DNA of 64,000 nt from NCBI RefSeq assembly GCF_019263745.1, contig NZ_CP077107.1, positions 2,852,001 through 2,916,000 of the forward strand, written 5' to 3'. This stretch comes from Methanospirillum hungatei. Its GTDB lineage: Archaea; Halobacteriota; Methanomicrobia; Methanomicrobiales; Methanospirillaceae. Shown in pieces: positions 28,523 through 36,754 of the stretch (its first letter is position 1; every line of letters begins with the position of its first letter). The position numbers and the translations under genes are program-made. The notes under the pieces were generated by a model. That model had not been told where the DNA came from. It worked only from the letters and a program-made list of their open reading frames with translations, and ran no database searches.

Positions 28523-29362
28523 TCAAGTCAGACTCTTATACCAGATATTCATACTCTCAAATTTTCCACAAATATTTGTATTTTTAATGAGCGTTCCACC
28601 ATGTTGATACCCGAAACCGGAAAATAAACGGTTGATTTGGAGTGGTTCTGCCCTGCAAATCGTAAATGCTGTTTTAACATGATTTTTCTTCATGTGTTTC
28701 TCCATAAATGAAAGAAGTATTTTTGAGATTCCATATCCCCGATATTTTGGATTTACGGCTAAATCACTCATTTCAACAGCAGAAGCATGTGCATCAATTT
28801 CACAAGAGCCTGCACCTATAACTTCATTTGATATTTCAGCAACAAAAAAAGGTACACCAGAACTCATGATCTTTTTCAGATAATAAGGTTCACATATCGG
28901 AAATGGATATGTCTCAAAAACCTTTTTGTATAGGGCACATAGCTCTGAAATATCAGATGTGTCTGCTTTTCGAATCCTTATTTCTTGCGAATAATTTTTT
29001 TGAACTGGTGGGAGCAGGTTATTCTGGCAGGTATGAATGTTTCTTTGGATTTTATTAAACCCATCTTCTTCAGCTCTCCGGATATTAAAAAACCTGGATA
29101 AAAAAAGAGCATCTTCTATACCCTGGTAATAACCCGGAATACGCGCTTCAATCCGTGTATCCGGGGTTTTAAAATCCCTCTCTAATGATCTGGGAACCTT
29201 AAGGATAATCTTTTCATAAGAGTAAACAAGTTGTAAATAATTGATTCTATGCAGGATGAGTTCAATATCGTCCGGATGAACCTGGATAAGGTAAATCCTG
29301 TTATTATAATATCCATGTTGAATCAGGCTTTTCCCAATGGTTACTAAAAAATCAGTCTCCAT
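28523..29362 (-). CDS. ablB: Beta-lysine N6-acetyltransferase
   Basis: A 279-residue protein with a C-terminal GNAT domain (about residues 135-279; the acetyl-CoA loop is seen in [20 protein letters not shown]). It acetylates the epsilon-amino group of beta-lysine to give the osmolyte N6-acetyl-beta-lysine. ATG 29362 is supported by GGAGGG just upstream and overlaps the end of ablA by 11 bases. A U-tract (minus strand, 28505-28511) follows the gene, shared head-on with the end of kup. Confidence 0.9.
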   Translation of the reverse strand: METDFLVTIGKSLIQHGYYNNRIYLIQVHPDDIELILHRINYLQLVYSYEKIILKVPRSLERDFKTPDTRIEARIPGYYQGIEDALFLSRFFNIRRAEEDGFNKIQRNIHTCQNNLLPPVQKNYSQEIRIRKADTSDISELCALYKKVFETYPFPICEPYYLKKIMSSGVPFFVAEISNEVIGAGSCEIDAHASAVEMSDLAVNPKYRGYGISKILLSFMEKHMKKNHVKTAFTICRAEPLQINRLFSGFGYQHGGTLIKNTNICGKFESMNIWYKSLT

Positions 29363-30665
29363 CTGCCCTCCTAGAGATTCGGTCAAGATCTGCTGGGAGG
29401 ATTGTAATATCATTTTCATAATCTGATAATAATGCCTCAATCCCCTGAGCACGTTTTCCTGCACTTTCCTCATCAATTGAATGTTGGAGTACACATGCCT
29501 CACACCGAAGATCACAAGTTACTCCCTCATATGAAGATGGTTCCTGATAAGTAGTGAACATCCCTTCATAATTACGGAGAACAACCTTGTTGGAAGACCA
29601 CGATACGAGATAATAGGGCATCACTGGGATTTTTCCACCGCCTCCTGGTGCATCAATTACATACGTAGGAACTGCAAGACCTGAAGTATGGCCAATAAGG
29701 CTTTCAATAATTTCGATTCCTTTCCCTACTGGTGTTCTGAAATGAGCAAGGCCCTCTGCAAGATCGCATTGGAACAAGTAATATGGCCTGACACGGTTTT
29801 TTACAAGTTCTTGAACCAGTTTTTTCATGATGACCGGACAGTCATTTACCCCTGCTAATAGAACAGACTGGTTACCAAGAGGAATTCCTGCATCCGCAAG
29901 TTTTGCAAGAGCGTTACGTGAATCATCCGTGAATTCTTTTGGATGGTTAAAATGAGTATTTAGCCAGAGGGGGTGATATTTTTTGAGGATTGAAACAAGA
30001 TTATCAGTTATCCGGAAAGGAAGAACAACAGGTACCCGGGATCCGATTCTGATAATCTCAATATGAGGTATTTTTCGTAACCTGCTTAGTATTCTGTCCA
30101 GTTGATGGTCTGACAGCATGAGAGGATCCCCTCCTGATAACAGGACATCTCGGATTTCGGGATGATTTTCGATGTATGAATAGGCTGCTTCCAGTTCCTC
30201 TTCCAATGGAATTGAGGATACCTGACCTACCTTTCTCTTTCGTGTACAATGTCTGCAGTACATTGCACAGGTGTTGCTTATCAGAAACAGGATTCTGTCC
30301 GGATACCTGTGTGTGATCAATGGGCATGGACTATCTGCGTCTTCTCCCAGTGGATCGTGAATATCATAGTCCTCTATGATTAATTCTCCGACAGATGGAA
30401 CCGCCTGTTTAAAAATGGGATCATGATATGGATCATGGGTATCGATCAAAGACAGGTAATAAGGAGTAATAGACATAGGAAAGATGTCACATGTCTTCTG
30501 TATATCTTTTCGTTCCGTATCAGACAATGGTATGTCAAGCATGCGTTCTAGAGTTTTAATATCAGTAATGCTATGCCCAACTTGCCATTTCCAGTCTTTC
30601 CACCTTTGTTTATTATCTTCGGCAGCTTGTTCGATAGATGGAGGGATTGTTTTTATATGAGTCAT
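29352..30665 (-). CDS. ablA: Lysine 2,3-aminomutase
   Basis: The 437-residue radical SAM/PLP enzyme converts L-lysine to L-beta-lysine. It has the cluster motif C133-x3-C137-x2-C140 (CAMYCRHC), SGGDP for SAM binding, the PLP lysine K345 in GGGGKIP, and both aspartates that hold the substrate's epsilon-amino group in characterised enzymes (D301 in FQCDL; D338 in VIDAP). It is paired with ablB, the standard osmolyte operon of methanogens. No ribosome binding site precedes the ATG, so the transcript may be leaderless. Confidence 0.95.
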   Translation of the reverse strand: MTHIKTIPPSIEQAAEDNKQRWKDWKWQVGHSITDIKTLERMLDIPLSDTERKDIQKTCDIFPMSITPYYLSLIDTHDPYHDPIFKQAVPSVGELIIEDYDIHDPLGEDADSPCPLITHRYPDRILFLISNTCAMYCRHCTRKRKVGQVSSIPLEEELEAAYSYIENHPEIRDVLLSGGDPLMLSDHQLDRILSRLRKIPHIEIIRIGSRVPVVLPFRITDNLVSILKKYHPLWLNTHFNHPKEFTDDSRNALAKLADAGIPLGNQSVLLAGVNDCPVIMKKLVQELVKNRVRPYYLFQCDLAEGLAHFRTPVGKGIEIIESLIGHTSGLAVPTYVIDAPGGGGKIPVMPYYLVSWSSNKVVLRNYEGMFTTYQEPSSYEGVTCDLRCEACVLQHSIDEESAGKRAQGIEALLSDYENDITILPADLDRISRRADGD

Positions 30666-30740
30666 ATTTTTGTATGATTTTGATGAATTTGGTTTTTACC
30701 AACATTTTTTCATAAAACTGGCGAATGGGTACCTCAAGAA

Positions 30741-30748
30741 GAAAAAAA
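30741..30748 (-). terminator. U-tract after the second aminomutase gene
   Basis: On the minus strand the stop at 30750 is followed at once by T7 then CTTCTT. This separates the aminomutase-like gene from ablA, which starts 84 bases downstream. Confidence 0.5.
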
Positions 30749-30749
30749 C

Positions 30750-31913
30750 TTAGTAGGTTGCCACTTCACGATAAGCAGCAGGATCATATTCAAACAGCCA
30801 CTCCCGGATAGGGCCTGTTCCTGGAGTAAACGGCTCATAATCATCAAACCATCGTGCCTGTGGATTTGAATGAGATATCATGAATTTGTCATAATCTTCT
30901 GGATCGGCTGCCTGATGGTACCTCATAAAGATGTTATGGTTATTCATCCCGACAACCTCTACCTTCCCGGTGCTATGAGACATAATAAATCTAGCCCGCT
31001 TTGCAAGACCTGAACATTGTTTAAATGCAGTATGCATAATCTGGTATGACTTTTCTACTGGAACTGTATAGATCTGGTTTCCTATTGTCGGCCTGCACTG
31101 GAAGACATAATATGGCGAAATTCCCTGGAATGATAATTTTTTAAATAATTGGGCCATAATGGCTGGATTATTATTCACTCCATCGATAACCGGAGTCTGG
31201 TTTACAATAATGGCACCTGCCTGCTGAAGCATCCCGATTGCCTGTATTGATTCGGGGGATATCTCTGCCGGATGGTTGAAATGAGCCATGATGTATATTT
31301 TTTTGTTTTCTTTGGATGACTCATTGATCAGAGAGATGAAATCCGGATCCCCGGTAATCCTTCCAGGATTATATGCCAGCATTTTTGTTCCTATCCGGAT
31401 GATTCCAACATGATCGATAGACTTCAACTCATTGATTACTTTTCGGAGGTGTGGTGTTGAAAGGATGAGCGGATCACCACCTGATAACAGTACATCGGTA
31501 ACTTCAGTATGATCTCTGATGTATCCTAGTGCCGGAGTATAATCTCTGACAGTCTGCCTTTGACAGTCCATGAAAAGACGTTTTCTGAAGCAAAAACGAC
31601 AAATGCCACCGCACTCATCTGAAAGAAGGAACAGAGATGTCTGGGGATATTTATGCTGCAATCCATGTTGGACTGTGTAATTTTGTTCCTGGGATGGATC
31701 ACGGCTGCCGATCATAGATAGTTCACCAGGATCTGGGAAAATGATTCTTTTTAGTGGATCGTTAGGATTATTCCAATCGATAAGAGAGAGATAATGACGT
31801 GATGCACGGAATGGGAATCGTTCTGTCACCTGTAAAAGGCTCTCTTGTTCGCTTTTTTTCAGAGACTGAAAGTATGGGATCCTGGTAATGTCTGTAATAT
31901 ATGTTCCTTTCAT
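30750..31913 (-). CDS. Radical SAM aminomutase, lysine-2,3-aminomutase paralogue with altered substrate residues
   Basis: A 387-residue KamA-family protein with the cluster motif C101-x3-C105-x2-C108 (CGGICRFC), SGGDP and the PLP lysine K317 (STGKVEV). The aspartate of the QCD motif is arginine here (R274 in FQCRP), and the second substrate aspartate is replaced in FIMSHST (M311, with a one-residue deletion). Lysine is therefore an unlikely substrate; glutamate 2,3-aminomutases also replace these aspartates, so an acidic amino acid such as glutamate is plausible. ATG 31913 is fixed by AGGAGGTG eight bases upstream. The leader (31920-32045) is long and contains stem-loops. Confidence 0.85.
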   Translation of the reverse strand: MKGTYITDITRIPYFQSLKKSEQESLLQVTERFPFRASRHYLSLIDWNNPNDPLKRIIFPDPGELSMIGSRDPSQEQNYTVQHGLQHKYPQTSLFLLSDECGGICRFCFRKRLFMDCQRQTVRDYTPALGYIRDHTEVTDVLLSGGDPLILSTPHLRKVINELKSIDHVGIIRIGTKMLAYNPGRITGDPDFISLINESSKENKKIYIMAHFNHPAEISPESIQAIGMLQQAGAIIVNQTPVIDGVNNNPAIMAQLFKKLSFQGISPYYVFQCRPTIGNQIYTVPVEKSYQIMHTAFKQCSGLAKRARFIMSHSTGKVEVVGMNNHNIFMRYHQAADPEDYDKFMISHSNPQARWFDDYEPFTPGTGPIREWLFEYDPAAYREVATY

Positions 31914-32048
31914 CGTGTTCACCTCCTGGTGGTTAACAATAAACCCCTGGGTGTAGGAGGGAATCCCTCGGGGTATAGAGTATCCGGGCAATGGTCAATA
32001 AGATTGGTATTCTGAAAGTCCCGGTTAAGGAATAATTGGGGATCCTCA

Positions 32049-32060
32049 TATTTATAGTTT
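32049..32060 (-). promoter_or_regulatory. TATA box of the aminomutase paralogue
   Basis: On the minus strand ACTATAAATATG is a near-ideal archaeal TATA box. Transcription would start near 32027, leaving a leader of about 115 bases before ATG 31913. That leader includes nested complementary segments (GAGGG/CCCTC within CCCC/GGGG, 31945-31974). Confidence 0.45.
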
Positions 32061-32063
32061 CTT

Positions 32064-32090
32064 AGATCTGATTACTATTAGTAATGATCT
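32064..32090. promoter_or_regulatory. Inverted repeat, possible operator between divergent genes
   Basis: The core TTACTA-T-TAGTAA (32072-32084) is a perfect 13-base dyad, and outer AGATC/GATCT arms extend it imperfectly to 27 bases. It lies just upstream of the aminomutase TATA box and about 70 bases before the HTH-PAS gene, a natural place for that regulator to bind. Binding is inference. Confidence 0.45.
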
Positions 32091-32159
32091 TGATTTATCA
32101 CATACCACAATGTATTTCTAGGTCAAAGAAAAACGATATCCGTTTAATGGAGTTCTCAT

Positions 32160-34031
32160 TTGTCTACAGGATCATATGAAGAACAGGTCCACTCTCTGTT
32201 ATGCTCAAATAGAGAAGGGTTGACAATCGAGGAAGTATCACGGTTATTGCATATAACCCGGACAACTGCGGCCCGGTATCTTGAGTCTCTTTTCCACGCT
32301 GGAAGGGCTGAGCGACGGTCTCTTGGACCTGCAAAAATATATCGTGCATCGTTCCGGGTTTCGAGCTCAGAAATTCTCGCTGTCCTTGATGAAGGAGTTC
32401 TCATCATTAGTCATGATGGAACAATCACTGATGTAAATCCAGCATTTTGTGAAATGCTTTTTACTTCTTGTGATACGTTGAAAGGCAGATCAATCAGATA
32501 CTCTCCATTGGCTGCTATCTTTTCTGAGGAAATTCAAAAAGTACTCCTGGAACCTCCTTTACAGGCTATTGAGGGCATTTTACATCTTTCAGGACAAATG
32601 AGGGAAAAATTCCTGCGTTATCGTATATTTGCAATTCAATTGGTGGGGGATGAACGTGGATCAGTGATGATCCTTCAGGATCAAACTGAAATCCAATCAA
32701 GTAAAGAGCAGGCAAAGAGTCTTGCATCCGAGTATGAACATCAGATCTCTCTTATTCACTCTGATTTGACGAACAATCTGGAAAAAGCAAAAAGCACAGT
32801 TCGGGAGGTATCAAGTCGTGAACGAGCAATCCGTGATCTCCTGCAGAATGTTCGCGCTGTGATTCTGAAGGTAAACTCTGCCGGAAAAGTTGTTTTTTGT
32901 AATCATTATGCATCAGAGATTGTTCATCTCCATGATGGGGAGCAAGACCATCCGGCTCTATTACATACTTTGTTTCCTCATCTGGATGAACAGGGGATAG
33001 TAATTACTGATAAAATTGACCTTGTCCGAAATGGTATTTCTGATTTTTCAAGTTGGGATTCATCACTCATCATAGAAAATCAGATCTCCTCACAGATTTA
33101 TTCCTGGAATCTGATACGACTCCGGAAAGGGAAGAATGGTGCTTCAATGATTCTCGCCGGATTTGATATAACAGATCTAATCACCCGTGAACGGCAGGTT
33201 GTCCAGTCGCAAAAGAGAATGGAGTGGATTTTAGATCATCTTCCTGATCCAACATTTGCCGTTGATAAGAATAAACTGATAATACTTTGGAATAAGCAAC
33301 TCGAGAATATGGCCGGTCTTCAATCAGAGGAGACAATTGGAAAATCTATTGATCTTTTTGTACCAGCAATATATGGATATAGTCGCCCTGTCCTTGCAGA
33401 TCTGATATTTAACAGGTATGATCCGTCAATAAATGCATTTTTTAAAAACATTGTCCAGGAAGGGGAAGCTCTTACTGCAGAGACCATCGCATACAGGCAG
33501 GATGGGAGTAAGCGGATTTACTGGGTCAAGGTTACACCATACTACACAGAGACAGGTGAACTCTCTGGAGCTATCCAGTCACTTCGTGATATTACCTCTT
33601 TCAGGGAGAATGAAGCAAAAATCAGGGATGAAGAGGAATTACTCCGAGGTATTGCTGAGCATGTTCTGGATGATATTATGGTCATCAACCGGGCGGGTAT
33701 GATATTGTATGCAAATCCATCCCTGGGAAGGTTAATTGGGACCAGTCCTGAGAATCTTATCGGGGTGCACATAAGCGAGGCCCAAGAAATCCGTAAGATT
33801 TTTCCTACCTGTGATCGATTTAAGTCTGTTTTTTTGTCTGGAATACCTCTACATGAACTTTTCACTATTACTCATGATGGGGTAGAGATGCTCATGGATG
33901 CTATGTTCATTCCAGAGAAAGATAACGCAGGCCTCATCTCTGCAATTCTCATCGTGCTTCGAAATGTTACATCACTTCGGGATGAAATATACAGTCTGCA
34001 ACATCGTATAACTGGATTTATCGAATCATAA
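32160..34031 (+). CDS. HTH-PAS sensory regulator (wHTH plus four PAS-like domains)
   Basis: A 623-residue protein. An N-terminal winged helix (residues about 5-65, ITRTTAARYLESL as recognition region) is followed by a PAS domain (about 70-175), a coiled coil (175-225) and three more PAS-like domains (about 225-350, 355-480, 490-600). It has no kinase, receiver or output enzyme, so it should act as a one-component transcription regulator. The start is TTG 32160, supported by GGAG seven bases upstream. It shares its architecture and helix sequence with the protein at 47127-48515. T8 follows the stop. Ligand unknown. Confidence 0.8.
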   Translation: MSTGSYEEQVHSLLCSNREGLTIEEVSRLLHITRTTAARYLESLFHAGRAERRSLGPAKIYRASFRVSSSEILAVLDEGVLIISHDGTITDVNPAFCEMLFTSCDTLKGRSIRYSPLAAIFSEEIQKVLLEPPLQAIEGILHLSGQMREKFLRYRIFAIQLVGDERGSVMILQDQTEIQSSKEQAKSLASEYEHQISLIHSDLTNNLEKAKSTVREVSSRERAIRDLLQNVRAVILKVNSAGKVVFCNHYASEIVHLHDGEQDHPALLHTLFPHLDEQGIVITDKIDLVRNGISDFSSWDSSLIIENQISSQIYSWNLIRLRKGKNGASMILAGFDITDLITRERQVVQSQKRMEWILDHLPDPTFAVDKNKLIILWNKQLENMAGLQSEETIGKSIDLFVPAIYGYSRPVLADLIFNRYDPSINAFFKNIVQEGEALTAETIAYRQDGSKRIYWVKVTPYYTETGELSGAIQSLRDITSFRENEAKIRDEEELLRGIAEHVLDDIMVINRAGMILYANPSLGRLIGTSPENLIGVHISEAQEIRKIFPTCDRFKSVFLSGIPLHELFTITHDGVEMLMDAMFIPEKDNAGLISAILIVLRNVTSLRDEIYSLQHRITGFIES

Positions 34032-34241
34032 CCTCAATTTTTTTTGATCTGATTCGTTCAACATTTGTTTTTCTAATCAATCTACCCCTTTTTTTTATGA
34101 GTGGCTTTATTGAGATATTTCCTAACTTGTATACTCCAATTCTAATATATATCATCATGCAGTTTATACCCGAACAGCAAGGGAGGTTTAGGTCCGGCTT
34201 CCAGGGCTGTTTTATGATGGACGACGCCCTAATCTTAAGGC
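34032..34241. other. Leader region of endA
   Basis: A TATA-like run (34144-34152) precedes two possible hairpins: AACAGC/GCTGTT (34173-34178 with 34206-34211) and ACGCC/GGCGT (34224-34228 with 34239-34243), the latter covering the GTG start of endA. No convincing gene is present. Confidence 0.35.
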
Positions 34242-35249
34242 GTGAAGGCACGGATAGAAGATAATAAAGTCCTTCTTGGATCGGAGGGATATGCCCTCTA
34301 TGAACAGAGCGGATTTGGAAGACCGCAAAAGGACGGGCTCCGTCTCTCTCCGGTAGAAGCACTCTATCTCGTGTACCGGGGAAGAATTGAGATCCCTGGG
34401 TTTGATTTTGATTCACTTCTGGTTAGGTTTTCTGAAGATGCCCATATGATCAGATCTTTTCTGGTGTATCGTGACATTCGGGAACGTGGCTATGTGGTTC
34501 AGACAGGTCCACATGATTTCCGGGTGTTTAAAAGAGGCGAAAAACCAGGAAAAGGCGAGTCACAATACATGGTCAGAGTGCTTTCCGAACGTGATCTAAT
34601 TGATTTTGCCGTAGTTCAGAATGAGGTAAAAACCACACTGAATATGAGAAAGCAACACGTACTCGCCGTGGTCGATGATGAATTTGAGATAACGTACTAT
34701 GAAGTAAAAATACAGAAACTCCCAAGCCTTGAAGTAACACCTGACCCAAAGCCGGCTGTTGGAATTCTTTCAAGTATATCTGTTATCATAACCGCAGATG
34801 CAGATCTCGGTTATGATCAGGCATTTTATGGAAAAAGACTTGATGAAGCAAGGATTGTCCTTGCAACGGTTGAAGCAACCTACCTGATGGAGCAGGGTCT
34901 TGTGACGATTCATCAGGGTGAGGAGATATTAACCCCTGACGGGTATTGCACCCTGATCCGTGATTCAGATCCTGAACTTGACAAAAAAATTGCTGTGTAC
35001 CGCCATTTGCGGACACTCCAGTATATTCCAAAGACCGGGTATAAGTTTGGGCATCATTTCCGTGTTTATTCCGGAAGAAAAATCCATTCAGAGATGCTCG
35101 TTCAGGCAATCGACAAGGGTGAAACCCTTCCCATGAATAGTATATCACGGTCTGTACGGATGGCACATAGTGTCAAAAAGAAGATGTTATTTGCCGGTAT
35201 ACATGATGAGGGCATTGTCTTCATAGAATTTGCACGAATAAAACTCTAG
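34242..35249 (+). CDS. endA: tRNA-splicing endonuclease (fused two-repeat type)
   Basis: The 335-residue protein consists of two tandem EndA repeats, the alpha2 type of many euryarchaea. The C-terminal repeat keeps the catalytic set: Tyr in FRVYSG, His in HSEMLVQ, and Lys in AHSVKKKML. The first repeat (DFRVFKRG...GESQYMV) has lost Tyr and His and is structural. It cuts introns from pre-tRNAs at bulge-helix-bulge sites. The start is GTG 34242, with no strong ribosome binding site. trpS follows after seven bases, so the two are co-transcribed. Confidence 0.93.
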   Translation: MKARIEDNKVLLGSEGYALYEQSGFGRPQKDGLRLSPVEALYLVYRGRIEIPGFDFDSLLVRFSEDAHMIRSFLVYRDIRERGYVVQTGPHDFRVFKRGEKPGKGESQYMVRVLSERDLIDFAVVQNEVKTTLNMRKQHVLAVVDDEFEITYYEVKIQKLPSLEVTPDPKPAVGILSSISVIITADADLGYDQAFYGKRLDEARIVLATVEATYLMEQGLVTIHQGEEILTPDGYCTLIRDSDPELDKKIAVYRHLRTLQYIPKTGYKFGHHFRVYSGRKIHSEMLVQAIDKGETLPMNSISRSVRMAHSVKKKMLFAGIHDEGIVFIEFARIKL

Positions 35250-35256
35250 AATCATC

Positions 35257-36525
35257 ATGGATACTGAAGCAGTAAATCCCTGGGCATCAGACCAGTCTGT
35301 CGATATTGAGCGTCTACATGCCGAGTTCGGAATTGAGCGAATCGAAACGGTTACCAATCTTCTCCCAGACGTTCCTGATTTTATCAGAAGAGGAATTGTC
35401 TTTGGTCACCGCGATTACCATCAGATAGCGAATGCAATCAGGACCAATGAACCCTTTAATGTTATGACCGGATTTATGCCATCCGGACATCCGCATCTGG
35501 GACACCTGATGGTCATGAAAGAAGTAGTCTGGCATGTAAAGCAGGGAGGGAGGGGATATATCTGTATTGCTGATCGTGAGGCTCATGCAGTCCGGAACCT
35601 TACCTGGGAACAGTGCCGGAAATATGGTGATGAATACCTCTCCTGCCTCTATGCCCTCGGGTACCATGGAGAAACGTATGAGCAAAGTTCTAACCGGATC
35701 GTACAGGATCTTGCATTTGAAGCATCAGCCAAAGTGAATTTTTCAGAGCTCTCTGCAATTTATGGATTTACTCCTGATACCGACATCGGTCATGCTATGA
35801 GTGTCTTAACCCAGGTTGCAGATATTCTCCATCCCCAGGTGGAATCAGAACCGGCCCCGACTGTTGTGCCAGTTGGTCTTGACCAGGATCCGCATATCCG
35901 TCTTACGAGAGGGGTTGCCCATAAACTCCGGATGTTCACCGTCGAAGATCGGAATACTCATGTCAGTGTCCGGTCAAAGGAGGCCCCGGAAGAGGCGATG
36001 GAAGCGGTGCATAAGGCATTTAGGGGATCCAAACGGTACGAAGGACATATAGATATTACCGGGGTTCCTCTGGATGTCGTAAAAAAGACTATCCGGGCGA
36101 TCGAGCGGACTTATGGGGGATATGGATTTGTTACTCCCTCAGCGACCTTTCACCGGTTTATGCCCGGTCTGACCGGGGGGAAGATGTCATCCAGTATCCC
36201 GGAGAGTATTATTGGATTTTATGAGGATGACAAGAAGGTCACCAAGAAGATCATGTCTGCCCTGACTGGTGGCCGGATGACACTCCAGGAACAAAAAGAG
36301 CTTGGTGGAGAAGCAGATAAATGCCCGGTGTTCCTCCTGAATCTGTTTCATATGGTATCAGATGATACAGAACTTGCTGAAATCCGGCGGAAATGTATGG
36401 CTGGAGAACTCATGTGTGGGCAGTGTAAGAAAGATAGTGCTGCGAGAGTTTTAGCATTCCTGGATGAATTCAGGGAAAAGATGGCAGTTGCAGCAGATCA
36501 GATACGATCAGAAAAGAGTTGTTAA
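35257..36525 (+). CDS. trpS: Tryptophanyl-tRNA synthetase
   Basis: A 422-residue class Ic synthetase of the archaeal/eukaryotic type. The HIGH-like motif is SGHPHLGH (about residue 76), the KMSKS-like motif is KMSSS (about 309), and VGLDQDPHIRL identifies the TrpRS branch. A small CxxC (CGQCKK) lies near the C-terminus. It lies seven bases after endA; archaeal tRNA-Trp precursors commonly carry an intron, making the pairing functionally sensible. Confidence 0.95.
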   Translation: MDTEAVNPWASDQSVDIERLHAEFGIERIETVTNLLPDVPDFIRRGIVFGHRDYHQIANAIRTNEPFNVMTGFMPSGHPHLGHLMVMKEVVWHVKQGGRGYICIADREAHAVRNLTWEQCRKYGDEYLSCLYALGYHGETYEQSSNRIVQDLAFEASAKVNFSELSAIYGFTPDTDIGHAMSVLTQVADILHPQVESEPAPTVVPVGLDQDPHIRLTRGVAHKLRMFTVEDRNTHVSVRSKEAPEEAMEAVHKAFRGSKRYEGHIDITGVPLDVVKKTIRAIERTYGGYGFVTPSATFHRFMPGLTGGKMSSSIPESIIGFYEDDKKVTKKIMSALTGGRMTLQEQKELGGEADKCPVFLLNLFHMVSDDTELAEIRRKCMAGELMCGQCKKDSAARVLAFLDEFREKMAVAADQIRSEKSC

Positions 36526-36537
36526 TCAAGAATTCTC

Positions 36538-36545
36538 TTTTTTTT
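36538..36545 (+). terminator. U-tract terminator after trpS
   Basis: A run of eight T lies 13 bases after the trpS stop. No clear stem precedes it, as is usual for archaeal U-tract termination. Confidence 0.55.
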
Positions 36546-36749
36546 CCGCTTGGTATGGATAGTTATCTGAGTATCCATGATACGCAAGGTAATCCTTCAT
36601 CACCTTCACGCAAGTTCAAACGTAAATTCAAATGTTTTTATAAACCCCTGCTTTTCCAATTGGGTTAAAGGGCGGGAATGATAGATCTTTGTTCCCTGAC
36701 GGAGCATCTCTAGTGCCCTACAGTAGTTTGTTAATCTCTGTTTGTACCG
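36546..36749. other. Left flank of the insertion sequence
   Basis: This short stretch holds a good TATA-like run (GTTTTTATAAACC, 36634-36646) but no intact gene. A plus-strand frame open from 36644 runs into the insertion sequence and continues in frame beyond it (see the disrupted-gene entry). Confidence 0.4.
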
Positions 36750-36754
36750 AATAT
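36750..36754. repeat. Target-site duplication, left copy (AATAT)
   Basis: AATAT immediately outside the left inverted repeat, identical to the copy at 38481-38485. Five AT-rich bases is within the range known for IS1634-type elements. Confidence 0.75.

Noticed and set aside
34157-34264. Short frame upstream of endA-trpS as a Trp attenuator
   Set aside because: It contains no Trp codon and probably begins upstream of the transcription start.
36678-36713. 11-codon frame MIDLCSLTEHL after a TATA-like box, as another leader peptide
   Set aside because: No amino-acid bias, no hairpin and no intact downstream gene.
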